A stretch of DNA of 21,257 nt from Saccoglossus kowalevskii. Its lineage: Eukaryota; Hemichordata; Enteropneusta; Harrimaniidae. A program made the position numbers and the translations under genes. The DNA is taken from the NCBI RefSeq assembly GCF_000003605.2, contig NW_003109079.1:735658-756914 (forward strand), in the 5' to 3' direction. Of the stretch, positions 8,701 to 19,295 are shown one piece after another (the stretch's first letter is position 1; every line of letters begins with the position of its first letter). Under the pieces are notes generated by a model, which was not told where the DNA came from, made no database searches, and saw only the letters and a list, made by a program, of their open reading frames with translations.

Positions 8701-9085
8701 GAAATCATCCCATCGCTGATAAAGGTGCCGTTGGATGATATTTTACTCAATAAAAAGACTCTGGTTTCAAGATGTTTTCTGTTCTACCAACTCAATAAAC
8801 TGAACACAGCTATAGTAGTTGTACTCTGATTAAAGACGACTTTGTAAATGCAACAGCAAGAGTGAACAGCAATATGGGCATGTAATTTACAGTATTAATT
8901 ATTTGAGTGGGTGACCTTTGGTACTGACATTATGTCTTACATAATTGAGTATTTTTTAAAGGCTAAAGGTTGTATTATGCAAATGTTAGTGGGTGGAACA
9001 GGAATCATAGCTAATGCACTGGTCTATTTCAGATATGGATGGAGGAAGCTGGTGTAAGGCTTCATTGGCACTGATCAAATTTTAA
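5567..9085 (+). CDS. CCDC32: CCDC32 (coiled-coil domain-containing protein 32), AP-2 assembly factor; three exons
   Basis: Joining 5567-5750, 6547-6810 and 9033-9085 gives a 166-residue protein; human CCDC32 is about 185. Residues 54-70, SEKYLLSLEAKLRKLQG, followed by AKDMLKILHNAKED (77-90), align with human SEVYLASLEKKLRRIKG and SKDMLRTLAQAKKE (recalled from memory). LTMEEVQCLL (130-139) matches human STEEVQYLI. CCDC32 acts in the cytosol with AAGAB in AP-2 adaptor assembly and clathrin-mediated endocytosis, and the conserved helix is the AP-2-binding part. The N-terminus is acidic and carries DPW (6-8), FEDTF (23-27) and DPF (28-30), motif types that bind the AP-2 alpha appendage. Human CCDC32 has FSDSF at a similar place. 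The start context AAAAGATGG is good. Exons 1 and 2 are firm; exon 3 is predicted. Confidence 0.85.
5751..6546 (+). other. CCDC32: CCDC32 intron 1 (phase 1)
   Basis: The intron is 796 bp, with borders GTAAGA and TTTATAG. It interrupts the conserved AP-2-binding helix between Leu61 and Glu62. It contains an AATAAA at about 5917, which could support a short read-through transcript, a perfect 8+1+8 inverted repeat at 6198-6214, and a weak repetition of GAAGCTAGCA near 5979 and 6008. There is no second gene inside it. Confidence 0.8.
6547..6810 (+). CDS. CCDC32: CCDC32 exon 2 (conserved core)
   Basis: The exon is 264 bp and follows the acceptor TTTTATAG. It ends at the donor CAAG|GTATGC and encodes Glu62 (split codon) to Gln149 plus one base. 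It carries most of the family signature: the second half of the helix, KDMLKILHNAKED, and FPEQPLTMEEVQCLL. It is symmetric (phase 1 on both sides), so its removal would keep the frame. Reading through the donor would add only ten residues (MHHEDPCKDL) before a stop. Confidence 0.88.
6811..9032 (+). other. CCDC32: CCDC32 intron 2 (predicted, phase 1)
   Basis: The intron is about 2.2 kb, from GTATGC to CTATTTCAG. It contains no other convincing coding exon. A hairpin is built around the 14-bp palindrome CACAGAATTCTGTG at 7549-7562, and the outer arms GATGA/TCATC extend it with a 6-nt bulge. At 8035-8077 there is a stretch with ATTGGT and octamer-like ATTTGCAT, but no snRNA gene follows it. A minus-strand ORF at 8750-8565 has no recognisable features. 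Confidence 0.6.
7536..7567. repeat. Inverted repeat (hairpin) in CCDC32 intron 2
   Basis: The perfect palindrome CACAGAATTCTGTG (7549-7562) is flanked by GATGA at 7538-7542 and TCATC at 7563-7567. Together they form an imperfect hairpin with a one-sided bulge. It may be the core of a small decayed inverted-repeat element. No function is implied. Confidence 0.5.
9033..9085 (+). CDS. CCDC32: CCDC32 exon 3, coding part (predicted terminal exon)
   Basis: After the acceptor GGTCTATTTCAG, AT completes the split codon left by exon 2 (G|AT, Asp150). The frame then reads MDGGSWCKASLALIKF to a TAA at 9083-9085. Phase compatibility, a fair acceptor and an AATAAA about 510 bp downstream support it. The tail has no clear counterpart in the human C-terminus, which is itself low complexity, so another terminal exon remains possible. 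Confidence 0.55.
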
Positions 9086-9615
9086 ATCTAGATGTTTATT
9101 CTCATTGATCGTTTTTGTTTAGATCCAAATGCAAGCAGGTATTTGGAATTCCTGTAAATTTGGTTCTGGTATACCAGTACTATAGAATTCCCATGCACTG
9201 TTGTATGTTGTGGCATACTGGGGTGATTAAATAATATTTTATACTGAGGCCAAAACATATTTTTTTTTGCTATTTTGCATAATGTATACATATGGTACAA
9301 TGAGGAAATATTTTTTATTTTGTTGCTCTAAATTAACCTTGAATGCATGTATTTGAACGTATTATTTAAAAATTGTTAAATGGTAAACGTGTATCATGTT
9401 GTGGTATTAAAAAAGCATTTTTTTTGGCAAAGTATTGATCATTCTCATCTTTATTGTGGTCTTGTGATATCTTTAAGATGATCGTTTCGTACATATGGTA
9501 ATTATTTGAAAAAAAGCTATCCATATAGGGATAATTGGTTGTATTTTCAATATGTGAAAATGTCATTTTGTACTTTCTAATTTAATGGTCAAAATAAAGT
9601 TATTTGACTCTTGAA
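9086..9615 (+). other. CCDC32: Predicted CCDC32 3' UTR
   Basis: AT-rich sequence with runs of T follows the stop codon in the predicted last exon. The two minus-strand ORFs across it (9300-9088 and 9566-9366) have no features and are treated as chance. The cleavage site is estimated from the poly(A) signal. Confidence 0.5.
9593..9598 (+). terminator. CCDC32: Poly(A) signal AATAAA
   Basis: Canonical hexamer followed by a T-rich downstream stretch (TCTTTCTGTCATT at about 9622). It is the best 3' end for the predicted CCDC32 transcript, with cleavage expected around 9612-9620. Confidence 0.55.
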
Positions 9616-9708
9616 CTAATCTCTTTCTGTCATTATTATGAACTATTCCACTAATAAAAACTAAATGCAATCATTCGCCTCCTTTAAATTTACGATTTCC
9701 AAAAGTCG

Positions 9709-9726
9709 TCGACAGAGGGCGCTGTT
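9709..9726. promoter_or_regulatory. CTCF-like motif core
   Basis: The string TCGACAGAGGGCGCTGTT contains AGAGGGCGCTG, one base away from the bilaterian CTCF core AGGGGGCGCT. It lies about 100 bp beyond the predicted CCDC32 transcript end. The motif is visible; occupancy is inference. GAGGGCGC strings also occur in dispersed repeats of marine invertebrates. Confidence 0.25.
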
Positions 9727-12700
9727 CGTTTAATTTACCGGTAACATCCTCAGGCGTGATAAACTCAACCTCAATTGTAAATAAAATAGAACATTGCACT
9801 GTGAAGTTTAAAATATAGAGTAATTACACATTCTCACCTGAGAGTCTGACCAGTTGCAATAGCAGACACATGCAGGCCTAATGTGAATATAGCTTTCAAA
9901 AAAAATATTCAAAAATTTACACACAGAGCTATGCCTTCCCTGTCATCTTACTAGCAAGGGGATTTATTTAATCAGCAATGTAGAATTGTACTGTTTGGAT
10001 ACTGTAGACTACTTATTTTTTTACCTAGATTTTAACTGCCTGCTGATGCTGGTTTTCCCCCCATTCATTTCGGCTACTTTGAAGGCTTTCAGCAGGTAAT
10101 TTGTTAATGTGGTGAAAGTCCATATCTGTGTTGTTAGCACCTATCGGGAATCCACATAAATGAAATTATCCCACACATCAGAAATACTGTTTCCAGTGAA
10201 AATAAAGCATTCTTCAGAATTTATCCATAATGCTATCTAGATTCAAATACTTGTAACAATACGTTTCTCGACTTAAAAGTATTTATTTTGACAAGCTGGT
10301 TCTATGTAATTGTTTTCCTGTCTTTGAAATCTTGAATGCTTTTAACCCCGTCTACACTTACCAGTGTAGTCCCTTGTCGTATTTGACATGATAGCATTCA
10401 TGCAAACCTGACAGATAGATTACACCTCATCCGTCATCCAAAACACAGAAGAAAGTAATCAGTTCTTTGATCCGTGAGTGATTTATCATCAATAATTAGA
10501 AAAGAAAAACCCAATCTGACAGGCCTGTAGTAGAGGACATCATGCTCTGGATGAATTATTACCCGTCTTTTATTGACAAATGAAAGTCAACACAGACATA
10601 CCCATCGTCTCATTGTACAAGCAGAATGAGTATTATTGTATAACATGCCCGGCATATTTCTACCTTCGTCCTGGCTTCAGAAATGTACCTATAACAATGG
10701 TGGGTATGTCGATAGCACTCTTTGATACTACTGTCATACCCCCAAAACTACTTGGTGTGTGTCGTTTTACTCGACAGTCAGTCTGCCTACTGGTTCAAGT
10801 GTTAGAAGGGGTATTGTTGTTGCAGTCATCGTGTTATCCTATTGCTAATTATGAGATTGTTTATTACCCAATAACTGCATTGTTCCTCCATTCGTGGAAC
10901 TGAAACCCATGGATCAGGTTGCAGTATCAAAATCCCTCATGTTTACATAGTACACCCCATCGCTTGTATACACAACACTAGTGGGGGGGGATGGATACAA
11001 TTAAATCTACCCAATCTCTATCCGTAAATTCCTCATGAACTCGTGAAAGTATCCTATGAAACGATCTCTGACTTTTACTGCTCTCTGGTTCATCCAATCA
11101 AACTGTACACAATATGTTTTTTATGAAAAAAACAAACATGCTTAGAATTTATTATTTTCAAGTCAGTCGGCATATGTAATATGTCTGTTTTCACTTGATT
11201 TCAGAGCCAGTGCCCCTCCACTCTACGTATAATAAGAGGTCGATGACCCAGAGTTGAGCATCCTATGTTTGCTATATGGAGGCTTTGAACCAGTGTCTAA
11301 TATGATTCAGTCTGTTAATAACATGTAATTATTTGCATGGGGAGGAGAAACTACACTGATGCCCGCTTTATGTGTACGAGACATTTCAATCCCCGGGAGT
11401 TCAGAGATCTGAGCTGAGAATTGCCACACTCGATAACGTTTTGTTTCTCTATTTATGCAGCATCTGTCATCCAGACAATAAACACACATTGCTTTCTATT
11501 GGCGCTGGCCTTCAGTTGTACATTCATATATAAAATAATATTTGATCAAGATAACATATGTGAACTTAAAATGAACGCATGAAAATAATATCCTACATGC
11601 TTTTAAAATACAGATATTCTCGCCAATTTTTGCACATATGGCAACTCTGATTCGATACACCGGTGTGCGAATTTTATTAAAAAAATGTTTAAAAATTGTC
11701 CCTGCTGTGTGAGTTTAGCATTCCAGACTGTTAACTGTTAAAACGTCCATTGGTAGCATATTTAACTGTGAAGCAATATTTTTCTTTGATACATCTGCTA
11801 TGTTTTTGTACATGCTCGTACGTACACCCCCAACGTGGTTGAATTATTTTAGCATAACACATAGGTTAATGTTAATCTCTTGCTCATTTAATTATTGAGA
11901 TTCTATTAGAATTGATGATGCTGATCTTGAATACCACCCACCATAGGACGAGATTTGATTCGTTCCATCTATACTTATTAGCAATCCATCTGATGAATAG
12001 TTGAAATTTAAGAGTGGCTTAATCAGTAGTTTGACCTAGCGGGGGATGATATTGAATTTGAGTTAACATCCTAAGTGAGCTGATTAACCATGACACATAA
12101 GGTGATATCATCAGAACTGGTGGTTTCAGTAAAATAGACTACACTTTAATATTGTAAAGATAATGCGACAACTATTTATTGAATAAAGCTTTTCAAATTA
12201 ACATAATGTTATATCAGGCATTCACCATGTTGAAAGACAATATATGCATACAGTGTCCTGATGACTAAAGCTGATTCTGAGCTCTGTCGGATGAAAGTTC
12301 CTGATAATACAGTGCTATGCTCTAAATGCGTATCAGTTTTAATTATTCCATTTTTGGGTGGAATTTCGATGAGGGAGGATTCACCTGCTGGAAAACTATT
12401 TGGATATTTTTACCCCCTGGTGGTATATGTTGTGTGAATAGCCCTGAGTCCACACATGACTAATGCTCAAGATAATGTGCAAGATCAGGTTACTTGCCAC
12501 TACGTCATGTAAACACTCTGCTTTATTACATAATACCTGAAGTACTCCAGTAACAGTTGTGATGAATACCTGTGTAGTCAAGTAACTGTTTCTGTGTGGT
12601 ATATGGAACTGATGTCAGCTGAGATAATAAGATTAGCAAAATGCACTGAGGTGACTTTATCCTTCTAAGTAGAGAGGTCGATACCAGACAAAATCTCAGT

Positions 12701-15240
12701 GGACATTTATCCCGATTTTAATAACAAATATGTAGATGTGTTGTTTTTATATATAGGTCTATTGAGATTTATATTAGGGACACTACTCAATAATTCAATA
12801 AAACGAATGATAATAACATTGAACCATTCTTTGCATGACACAATCCCAGTAACTTATACTGAGTACAGAGTGTAATGTGACCTAAACTAAGTGTTCATGA
12901 ATATTATGATGAGCCAGAATGATTTGTGGTTAAAGAATTACTGTGCTGATGATTTACATCAGTTACCAATGATATGTACAAACCTTTTCATAAATTATAC
13001 TACTAATAGTCTAGTAGTACCAGTATTAGTAGTTAGATCTGAGAAATTTTGTTGGAACAAAATAATTACTAGTTTGTCACAAAACTTTTTATGAATTTTA
13101 ATTCACTATATAAAAATTAAAAAAGTTTTTAAGAGTGTGTTATGTTTTTAAGTTTTTTAAAAATGAAATGTGGGAACGTGATGAAAAACATACATATTGT
13201 GTTTGGAATGAACATGTTGAATACCCCTACAATTAATCTCATGGCAGGCTTTTGGTTTTGACCTTGCCTTTCCTTTTTTTTATGACCTTCTCCTTTGTGT
13301 ATCTTCCATATAGATCATTTACTGTATACACCAATGATCAGAGTACATTATTAGCAAGCCTACAACAAACATTTAAGCAAAACAACATTGTTTGTTGACC
13401 ATGGCAGCAAGTGAAAAAGACGTTTGAATAGTTCCTTCAACAGATCCAAGATGCTTACATTGAAATACAAGGTTATTTATCCTAGTTACCTTAAAGTCAG
13501 TCTGAATAACCACCTTCAATATCCTTCATCTAGGGACTTTGGTCGACTCCCATGATTTACCAAAGCATACAAGGTTGAAACATGAATACAAATTGTAGAA
13601 TGGCTGGATTTAGCTCTTACAGTGTCCAAACTCTATAATGCACTCTTTATTAGAAAAGCTTATCTGTAATAAAAGTGTACATTTACCAAAAATTGTATTT
13701 ATAATATTTACTGGGTCATTAAAAATATGACTTTTTTTTTTTTTAACTACAGTGTCACCTGTACACACTTCTAATGAGCAGATTTCAATTAATTTTAAAA
13801 TTAGGACTGATAGCAATTAAGTAATATTTTTGTACTTCGAAAAAGCCAGTATCACTTTTGCTCTGTTGGAGGCCATATCTAATAGAGGTGTACATATATG
13901 AGCCAAAAGTGTTTTGTTTTGGTGTGATTTTAGCACATCAAAACTTATATTTGAGAAGTCTATTTGTGTATTATGCATGTGCTTCTAATAGAGCTAATAC
14001 AGTATGTACATTTAAAAGCATAGCACTAACAGCTTTTTAAGCTTCAGTTGTACATGTTTGACATAAGTTACTTTGCTGGGATCTTGAATTTTTATTTTGG
14101 ATATTGAAAGAAAAAAAGGATCTGAAAATGTGGCTATCGAAAGTCTCCTCTTTGATTCAAATTTCAAATGTAATGGAAAACTCTACAGAATAATAAACAC
14201 TACAAAGCAAAGTATGCAACATTTGAATCATCTGTGAGTATGTAATAACGTAAAGACGCTAACACTTGATTGGCCAGCTACACCGGAAAGAATTCAATTG
14301 AGGAGTGAGAGGGACAGAGCAGTTTGAATACAAGCGTAACTCTGCATTGTCATCAAGTGAACGCATGTTAGATTTTGATTGAAAACAGGGGAAAAAACCA
14401 GTAGAGCAAATACCGTTAAAGAAACTCTTGTGTTAGTATTCCCCTAGCCCTACTTTTTGTGGCCATCTTTTGTTTCCGGATGTAGAAAAGTTGAAAGAAA
14501 GTGGAAATGGGGGACAAAAGGTAAAAAATATTGACAAAGACTGAGAACATGCTAGACTTACTAATAATAGAAACGTCAGCTGCCGAGATGCATAACACGC
14601 TGCAAAGATCTATTTTTGAATCCTTTTATTTACCACTCACCAGTTCTGATTTTCACTGCTGAGCTCATTTTGTTTTTACCACTTCGCATTGTTCTATTTG
14701 TAGTACACAGTGAGTCCTCTTTTTTTTTTTTTGCCAAATGGATATTTTTTTGGCCAACGTCTTTTTTGTTTGTGTCATAAATGTTCACTTGTAGTTGCAA
14801 TTATCACTGCACATGGCATTTTAAAAATGTTGTGCTTCAAATGATAGGAACTATTTAACTTGTATTTACTTAAGATTCAGAATATTCAGGGTAAACTAAA
14901 AAGGTGTATTGGTACTATCAAATTTTTCATAATACATGTAGTTCAAAATATGAATAGACATAAAAATACATTTCAGGGTACAACAATGGTATGTACAATG
15001 ATATTGACAGTTATGCATCTCAGGCATCCAGTTTCAAGGAGATCAGACTTGTTAATCTTTATACATTATATGCGTAGATTTTATTTGCTAGAAATTTTTG
15101 TTATTACCAGTTATTTTCAGTCACCAAGAATTCATTGCATCAAGGCTTTACTTAGCTAGTGATTTGATGACCAGGATTCCAATCTCAACTCACCCCAATT
15201 GACACAAGAAATTTACAGACCAGTAACTCCTGCTGTCACG
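9727..15240. other. Long non-coding stretch, no convincing gene
   Basis: Roughly 5.5 kb with only scattered short ORFs. The longest is a plus-strand 107-codon ORF at 10580-10903, followed by a 99-codon one at 14860-15159. None has motifs, codon bias or splice context. A G8 run lies at about 10983. Around 14240-14520 there is a slightly GC-richer patch containing GATTGGCCAG, CACCGGAAAG and TCCGGA, possibly promoter-like, plus a short minus-strand ORF starting MATKSRARGI at 14463. No tRNA, rRNA or recognised transposon was seen. Confidence 0.45.
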
Positions 15241-16330
15241 AGAAATGTAATGACCACTCGTCTTTATAGTCAGGAATTCAATGACCACTCACCACTATAA
15301 TCAGGAATTCAACGACCACTCACCCTTATAGTCACCAGGAATTCAATGACCACTCACCCATATAGTCACCAGGAATTCAATGACCACTCACCCATATAGT
15401 CACCAGGAATTCAATGACCACTCACCCATATAGTCACCAGGAATTCAATGACCACTCACCCTTATAGTCACCAGGAATTTAATGACCACTCACTCATGTA
15501 GTCACTAGGAATTTAATGACCACTCACCCTTATAGTCACCAGGAATTTAATGACCACTCACTCATATAGTCACCAGGAATTCAATGACCACTCACCCTTA
15601 TAGTCACCAGGAATTTAATGACCACTCACTCATATAGTCACCAGGAATTTAATGACCACTCACTCATATAGTCACCAGGAATTCAATGACCACTCACTCA
15701 TGTAGTCACTAGGAATTTAATGACCACTCACCCTTATAGTCACCAGGAATTTAATGACCACTCACTCATATAGTCACCAGGAATTCAATGACCACTCACT
15801 CATGTAGTCACTAGGAATTTAATGACCACTCACCCTTATAGTCACCAGGAATTTAATGACCACTCACTCATATAGTCACCAGGAATTTAATGACCACTCA
15901 CTCATATAGTCACTAGGAATTTAATGACCACTCACCTATATTCACCAGGAATTCAATGACCACTCACCCTTATAGTCACCAAGAATTCAATGACCACTCA
16001 CCCTTATAGTCACCAGGAATTCAATGACCACTCACCCTTATAGTCACCAGGAATTTAATGACCACTCACCCATATAGTCACCAGGAATTCAATGACCACC
16101 CACCTATATAGTCACCAGGAATTCAATGACCACTCACCCATATAGTCACCAGGAATTCAATGACCACTCGCCCTTGTAGTCACCGGGAATTCAATGACCA
16201 CTCACTTATATAGTCACCATGAATTCAATGACCACTCACCATATAGTCACCAGGAATTCAATGTCCACTCACCCATATAGTCACCAGGAATTCAATGTCC
16301 ACTCACCCATATAGCCACCAGAAATTTAAC
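15241..16330. repeat. 34-bp minisatellite, 32 copies, with 102-bp higher-order period
   Basis: The unit reads GGAATTCAATGACCACTCAC followed by CCTTATAGTCACCA (34 bp). Copies start at 15241 (32 bp), 15273 (31 bp) and 15304, then every 34 bp with single shorter copies at 15916 (32 bp) and 16220 (33 bp). A partial 33rd unit ends at about 16330. Variants alternate at three spots: TTC or TTT after GGAA, CCCTTATAG or CTCATATAG or CTCATGTAG, and CACCA or CACTA. Three successive variants form a 102-bp block that is repeated identically at about 15678-15779 and 15780-15881. Every frame meets stops, so it is not coding. There are no unique spacers, so it is not a CRISPR array. Confidence 0.97.
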
Positions 16331-17551
16331 TTCGCCCATTTCCCATGATGCACTATAAAGTTGTTTTTTGGATGTGAACAAGTGGTGCAGTGCAATGCAT
16401 TGGATGTTTTTGACGAGTTTCTGGAATGTGACCCCCCTCCCCCATAGTCACATAACATCTTGCCAATTCCAACACCTGCATTAGATTGTCAGCATGTTTG
16501 TTTGAGAAAAAAAAGGATATTCTGTTTTGTATCAGTGTATGTATAAATTGACCACCACCTGTAATAATATACACTGTAATTATGAGTACACATACATACT
16601 GTAACATTATTATTATCAATATATGGCTGAATATTCAATGTCCCTGGTGATCTCTGCATACAAGGCAACCAAAATACAATCTGAAAAAATATGCAACTGT
16701 AGTGACAGAGTGGAAATTCAAGTTTGTGTATGTGAGGTAGCCTGATTTGGGCGTGTTTGCAAACCTTAGCTCACCAGGTGGCACACTTACTAGTAGAATT
16801 GGACACTTGAAAGCATGTTAAATTCATGTTTATATCACTACATCACCAGAAGACTAGCACTATCAAGGACACTTTAATAGCAATTCATCACAAACCACAT
16901 CAGAGTAAATCGAGAAAAGTCGACCGGAATGAACAAATAAAACGACAATATTATTTCCTTCTCCTTTGTGGTTGGAAAAGAACGAGAAAGTTGCCATATA
17001 AAAGTTTGTCTTTGATCTTCTCATGCTGCGATAATAAATGATTATGTTTAAATGCAAGTGTTGAAGTCATGGGTGTTCTTGTTGGGTGTGGACGGAATGG
17101 AACCATAAAAGACACAATAGACTGTCACTCTTATCAGTACTTTATTGATACATAAACTATCGCCTTGTATGTTTCTGTATACCAGTTCCGACTGGTTTTA
17201 ACCATCCAAACATTGAAAGGATTCTATATACAGGATGAGTTTTTTTTGTGAGTGTGTGAAGACACTCAATAAATATTACCAAACTTTTTTTTTTTTTATC
17301 AAATAAAACTATTGATGTATCTTTCCTTTGTATATATACTCACGGAAGTAACAGTTTGGCGTGAACTTTAGAGAATGAATGAATTCATCCAAATGGGTAA
17401 AAAAAAACACTGCAGTAATTTTTACATTCCTATCCACAATTCATTTTTACAAATAAAACAGGGTTATGCACGGTATTACTTTTAATTGAGGAAAGCTGAA
17501 TTACATACAGTTCAGGTACATCAGAGACATGGTCATTAATTCAAATTACAA
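16331..17551. other. Non-coding stretch
   Basis: Only feature-poor short ORFs are present: a minus-strand ORF at 16619-16353 and overlapping ORFs on both strands at 16826-17057. A minus-strand AATAAA (complement at about 17142-17147) has no gene attached that I can see. Nothing else is recognised. Confidence 0.45.
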
Positions 17552-17746
17552 TACTGTAGAATACTTTATTTTCGCTATTTTCGCTGAAGGAATGATTCCG
17601 TGAAAATAAAATCCAGTGAATATACTTTTTTTCCTATATTTCACATTAAACTCATGAAAAATCAGTGAAAATAAATTCTAAGCAAAACCCCCAAAAAGCC
17701 TTTTCAGCGAAAATTAATTCCAGCGAAAATAAAGTATTCCACAGTA
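17552..17746. mobile_element. MITE-like inverted-repeat element with TA ends
   Basis: The left end TACTGTAGAATACTTTATTT continues TTCGCT. The right end is its inverted match (AGCGAAAATAAAGTATTCCA then CAGTA), with one mismatch over 25 bp. Both ends start or finish with TA, as expected for a Tc1/mariner-type target duplication. The 195-bp body repeats GCGAAAAT and GTGAAAATAAA type strings in both orientations and codes for nothing. It is a non-autonomous DNA element; the superfamily is inferred from the TA ends only. Confidence 0.8.
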
Positions 17747-18209
17747 CCTTCCTCATTTTCACTCTTGCTCTCCTTGACAGCAAAATGAAATATTTAACTG
17801 TGCATTGTAATGCAATGTTTTATCAACTCAATTTAGTTTATATGATAATAAACTGAAATGACATCATCATGATATAATAAATATGAATAAATTTCCAATT
17901 TCTGTCAAACTGTTATTTTATTCCAAAATATTTAGAAATTGCTGGCACGTGTTGTGGAGTCTATGTTTCAGTTTACTCAAATAACCATAATAATTGTTGT
18001 CTGAGCTCAATATTATTTTTAATAATATAATTCTATTAAACTTAACACTTGATAACCCTAACCTTTGATAATCGTTCATTTAAATTATTAAAAACTGCCT
18101 CCTTGATCTCATTGATTTTCACCTCCACCCTGCCTCCATGCAAACTCCTGGTTTAAAGCTGCTTACTGTCATCTTTCCATATTTAAGCTCTTTTCATATC
18201 TGTCAAGTT

Positions 18210-18222
18210 TAACCTTTGACCT
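18210..18222 (-). promoter_or_regulatory. DR1-type nuclear receptor site
   Basis: The minus strand reads AGGTCAAAGGTTA, one base from the DR1 consensus AGGTCAAAGGTCA used by HNF4 and RXR-type receptors. Occupancy is inferred only from the match. Confidence 0.3.
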
Positions 18223-18319
18223 CACATTCGTGTGTCAAATTAGTCGTGCGTCATCATGTCATGAAGACAAGTAGGGACCCAATGTTGATTATATATACAG
18301 GCAGCCATTGGGAGCCACC

Positions 18320-18427
18320 ATGTCTGCAGCATACTCAAAAAGAGACGTCATATCTATTATAAGTCACTCAAAATTAAAACTTTTTGTGACTCATGTGTGT
18401 ACATGCACACGTCATCAAGCTCTTTAA
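18320..18427 (+). CDS. Possible 35-residue small ORF with optimal start context
   Basis: The start codon sits in a perfect vertebrate-type Kozak context, GCCACCATG. The ORF reads MSAAYSKRDVISIISHSKLK, continues LFVTHVCTCTRHQAL, and stops at 18425-18427. A TATATATA string lies at about 18289-18296, roughly 25-30 bp upstream of the ATG, which would leave almost no 5' UTR. No homology or domain is recognised. It may be chance. Confidence 0.15.
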   Translation: MSAAYSKRDVISIISHSKLKLFVTHVCTCTRHQAL

Positions 18428-18640
18428 AATAATTATTGATTTTCCCAATTCGAGGGTTCTATTGATCAGTAAAGTCTCCTGGAGATGTATTGATCTTTTA
18501 TTGAATTGCTGTTTAATATAATGAGACATCCATCACGCATATGCACGCAACTGACATTAGGAAGTGAACCACACGCAAATTGAAAGTGTTCATTCACCCC
18601 TCGAGGTATTCAAGTAATATTTCCCATATTTAGGGCAGTA

Positions 18641-18656
18641 AGGTCAACTGAGGTCA
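18641..18656 (+). promoter_or_regulatory. DR4 nuclear receptor direct repeat
   Basis: Two perfect AGGTCA half-sites are spaced by four bases (ACTG). This is the DR4 arrangement bound by thyroid-receptor, LXR and related heterodimers with RXR. It lies 430 bp from the DR1-like site. The motif is directly visible; its use is inference. Confidence 0.4.
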
Positions 18657-19281
18657 AACAAAATGGAAGAATGAGATGAAAAATTATATGTAATCTGTAT
18701 TAGTGATATTAATTGCAAAGATCTTATTTTCCCATCTATAACTTACACGAAATTGCATATTATTTCCAAGGTTTATTAATGTGTCTTCACAATTATGGGT
18801 CAAACCATTTTATTCACAGGAAAAATGCAGGGTGTAGTATACATAATTTCAATATTATATAATGAAATTTGCTGTGTTTTTTTTATTTGTATTATTGAAA
18901 TGTGAAAATTTGTTTAATTTTGCTCAATCACATGAATTTTCTATGTATTTTTTCTCAGTGTTTATTTGGTATATATTTCTCACTCGCTGAACAGTAAACA
19001 TCAATTACCGGTAATGCCATTTCATAACTCGAAAATAAAATCAGAACACATACCGTACTAGTGTAATTGTAATTTACAGTCTAGTTATTAACCACATCAA
19101 AGTAACCTATATAAATCAAATCAGACATCAATCGTTTAGTTATTCATGCATGATTTTGAATTTATGAAATCATTTTCTGGTGGCGTGATTGTGAGAGCAT
19201 GCATGTACATCGCTCCTGAATATACATGTACCATTGTTTCCACAGATGACACATCATCCCATTGTTCCCAAGCATTAACAT

Positions 19282-19295
19282 ATTGCCATGGAGAC
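19282..19295. promoter_or_regulatory. RFX-like X-box
   Basis: ATTGCCATGGAGAC resembles the RFX palindrome GTTGCCATGGCAAC. It sits in a less AT-rich segment (about 19140-19360) that is open on both strands. No ciliary gene is seen next to it. Confidence 0.25.

Noticed and set aside
10580-10903. Plus-strand 107-codon ORF
   Set aside because: No domain, no codon bias, no splice or promoter context, and mixed hydrophobic composition typical of chance frames.
14416-14598. Minus-strand gene start MATKSRARGI behind a TCCGGA site
   Set aside because: The frame stops after 16 codons from the best ATG and there is no good donor before the stop. Kept only as a remark in the intergenic entry.
14860-15159. 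Plus-strand 99-codon ORF before the minisatellite
   Set aside because: No recognisable motif and composition typical of AT-rich chance frames.
15241-16330. CRISPR-like regular direct repeats
   Set aside because: Units are strictly head to tail with no unique spacers, and the surroundings are animal DNA. It is a minisatellite.
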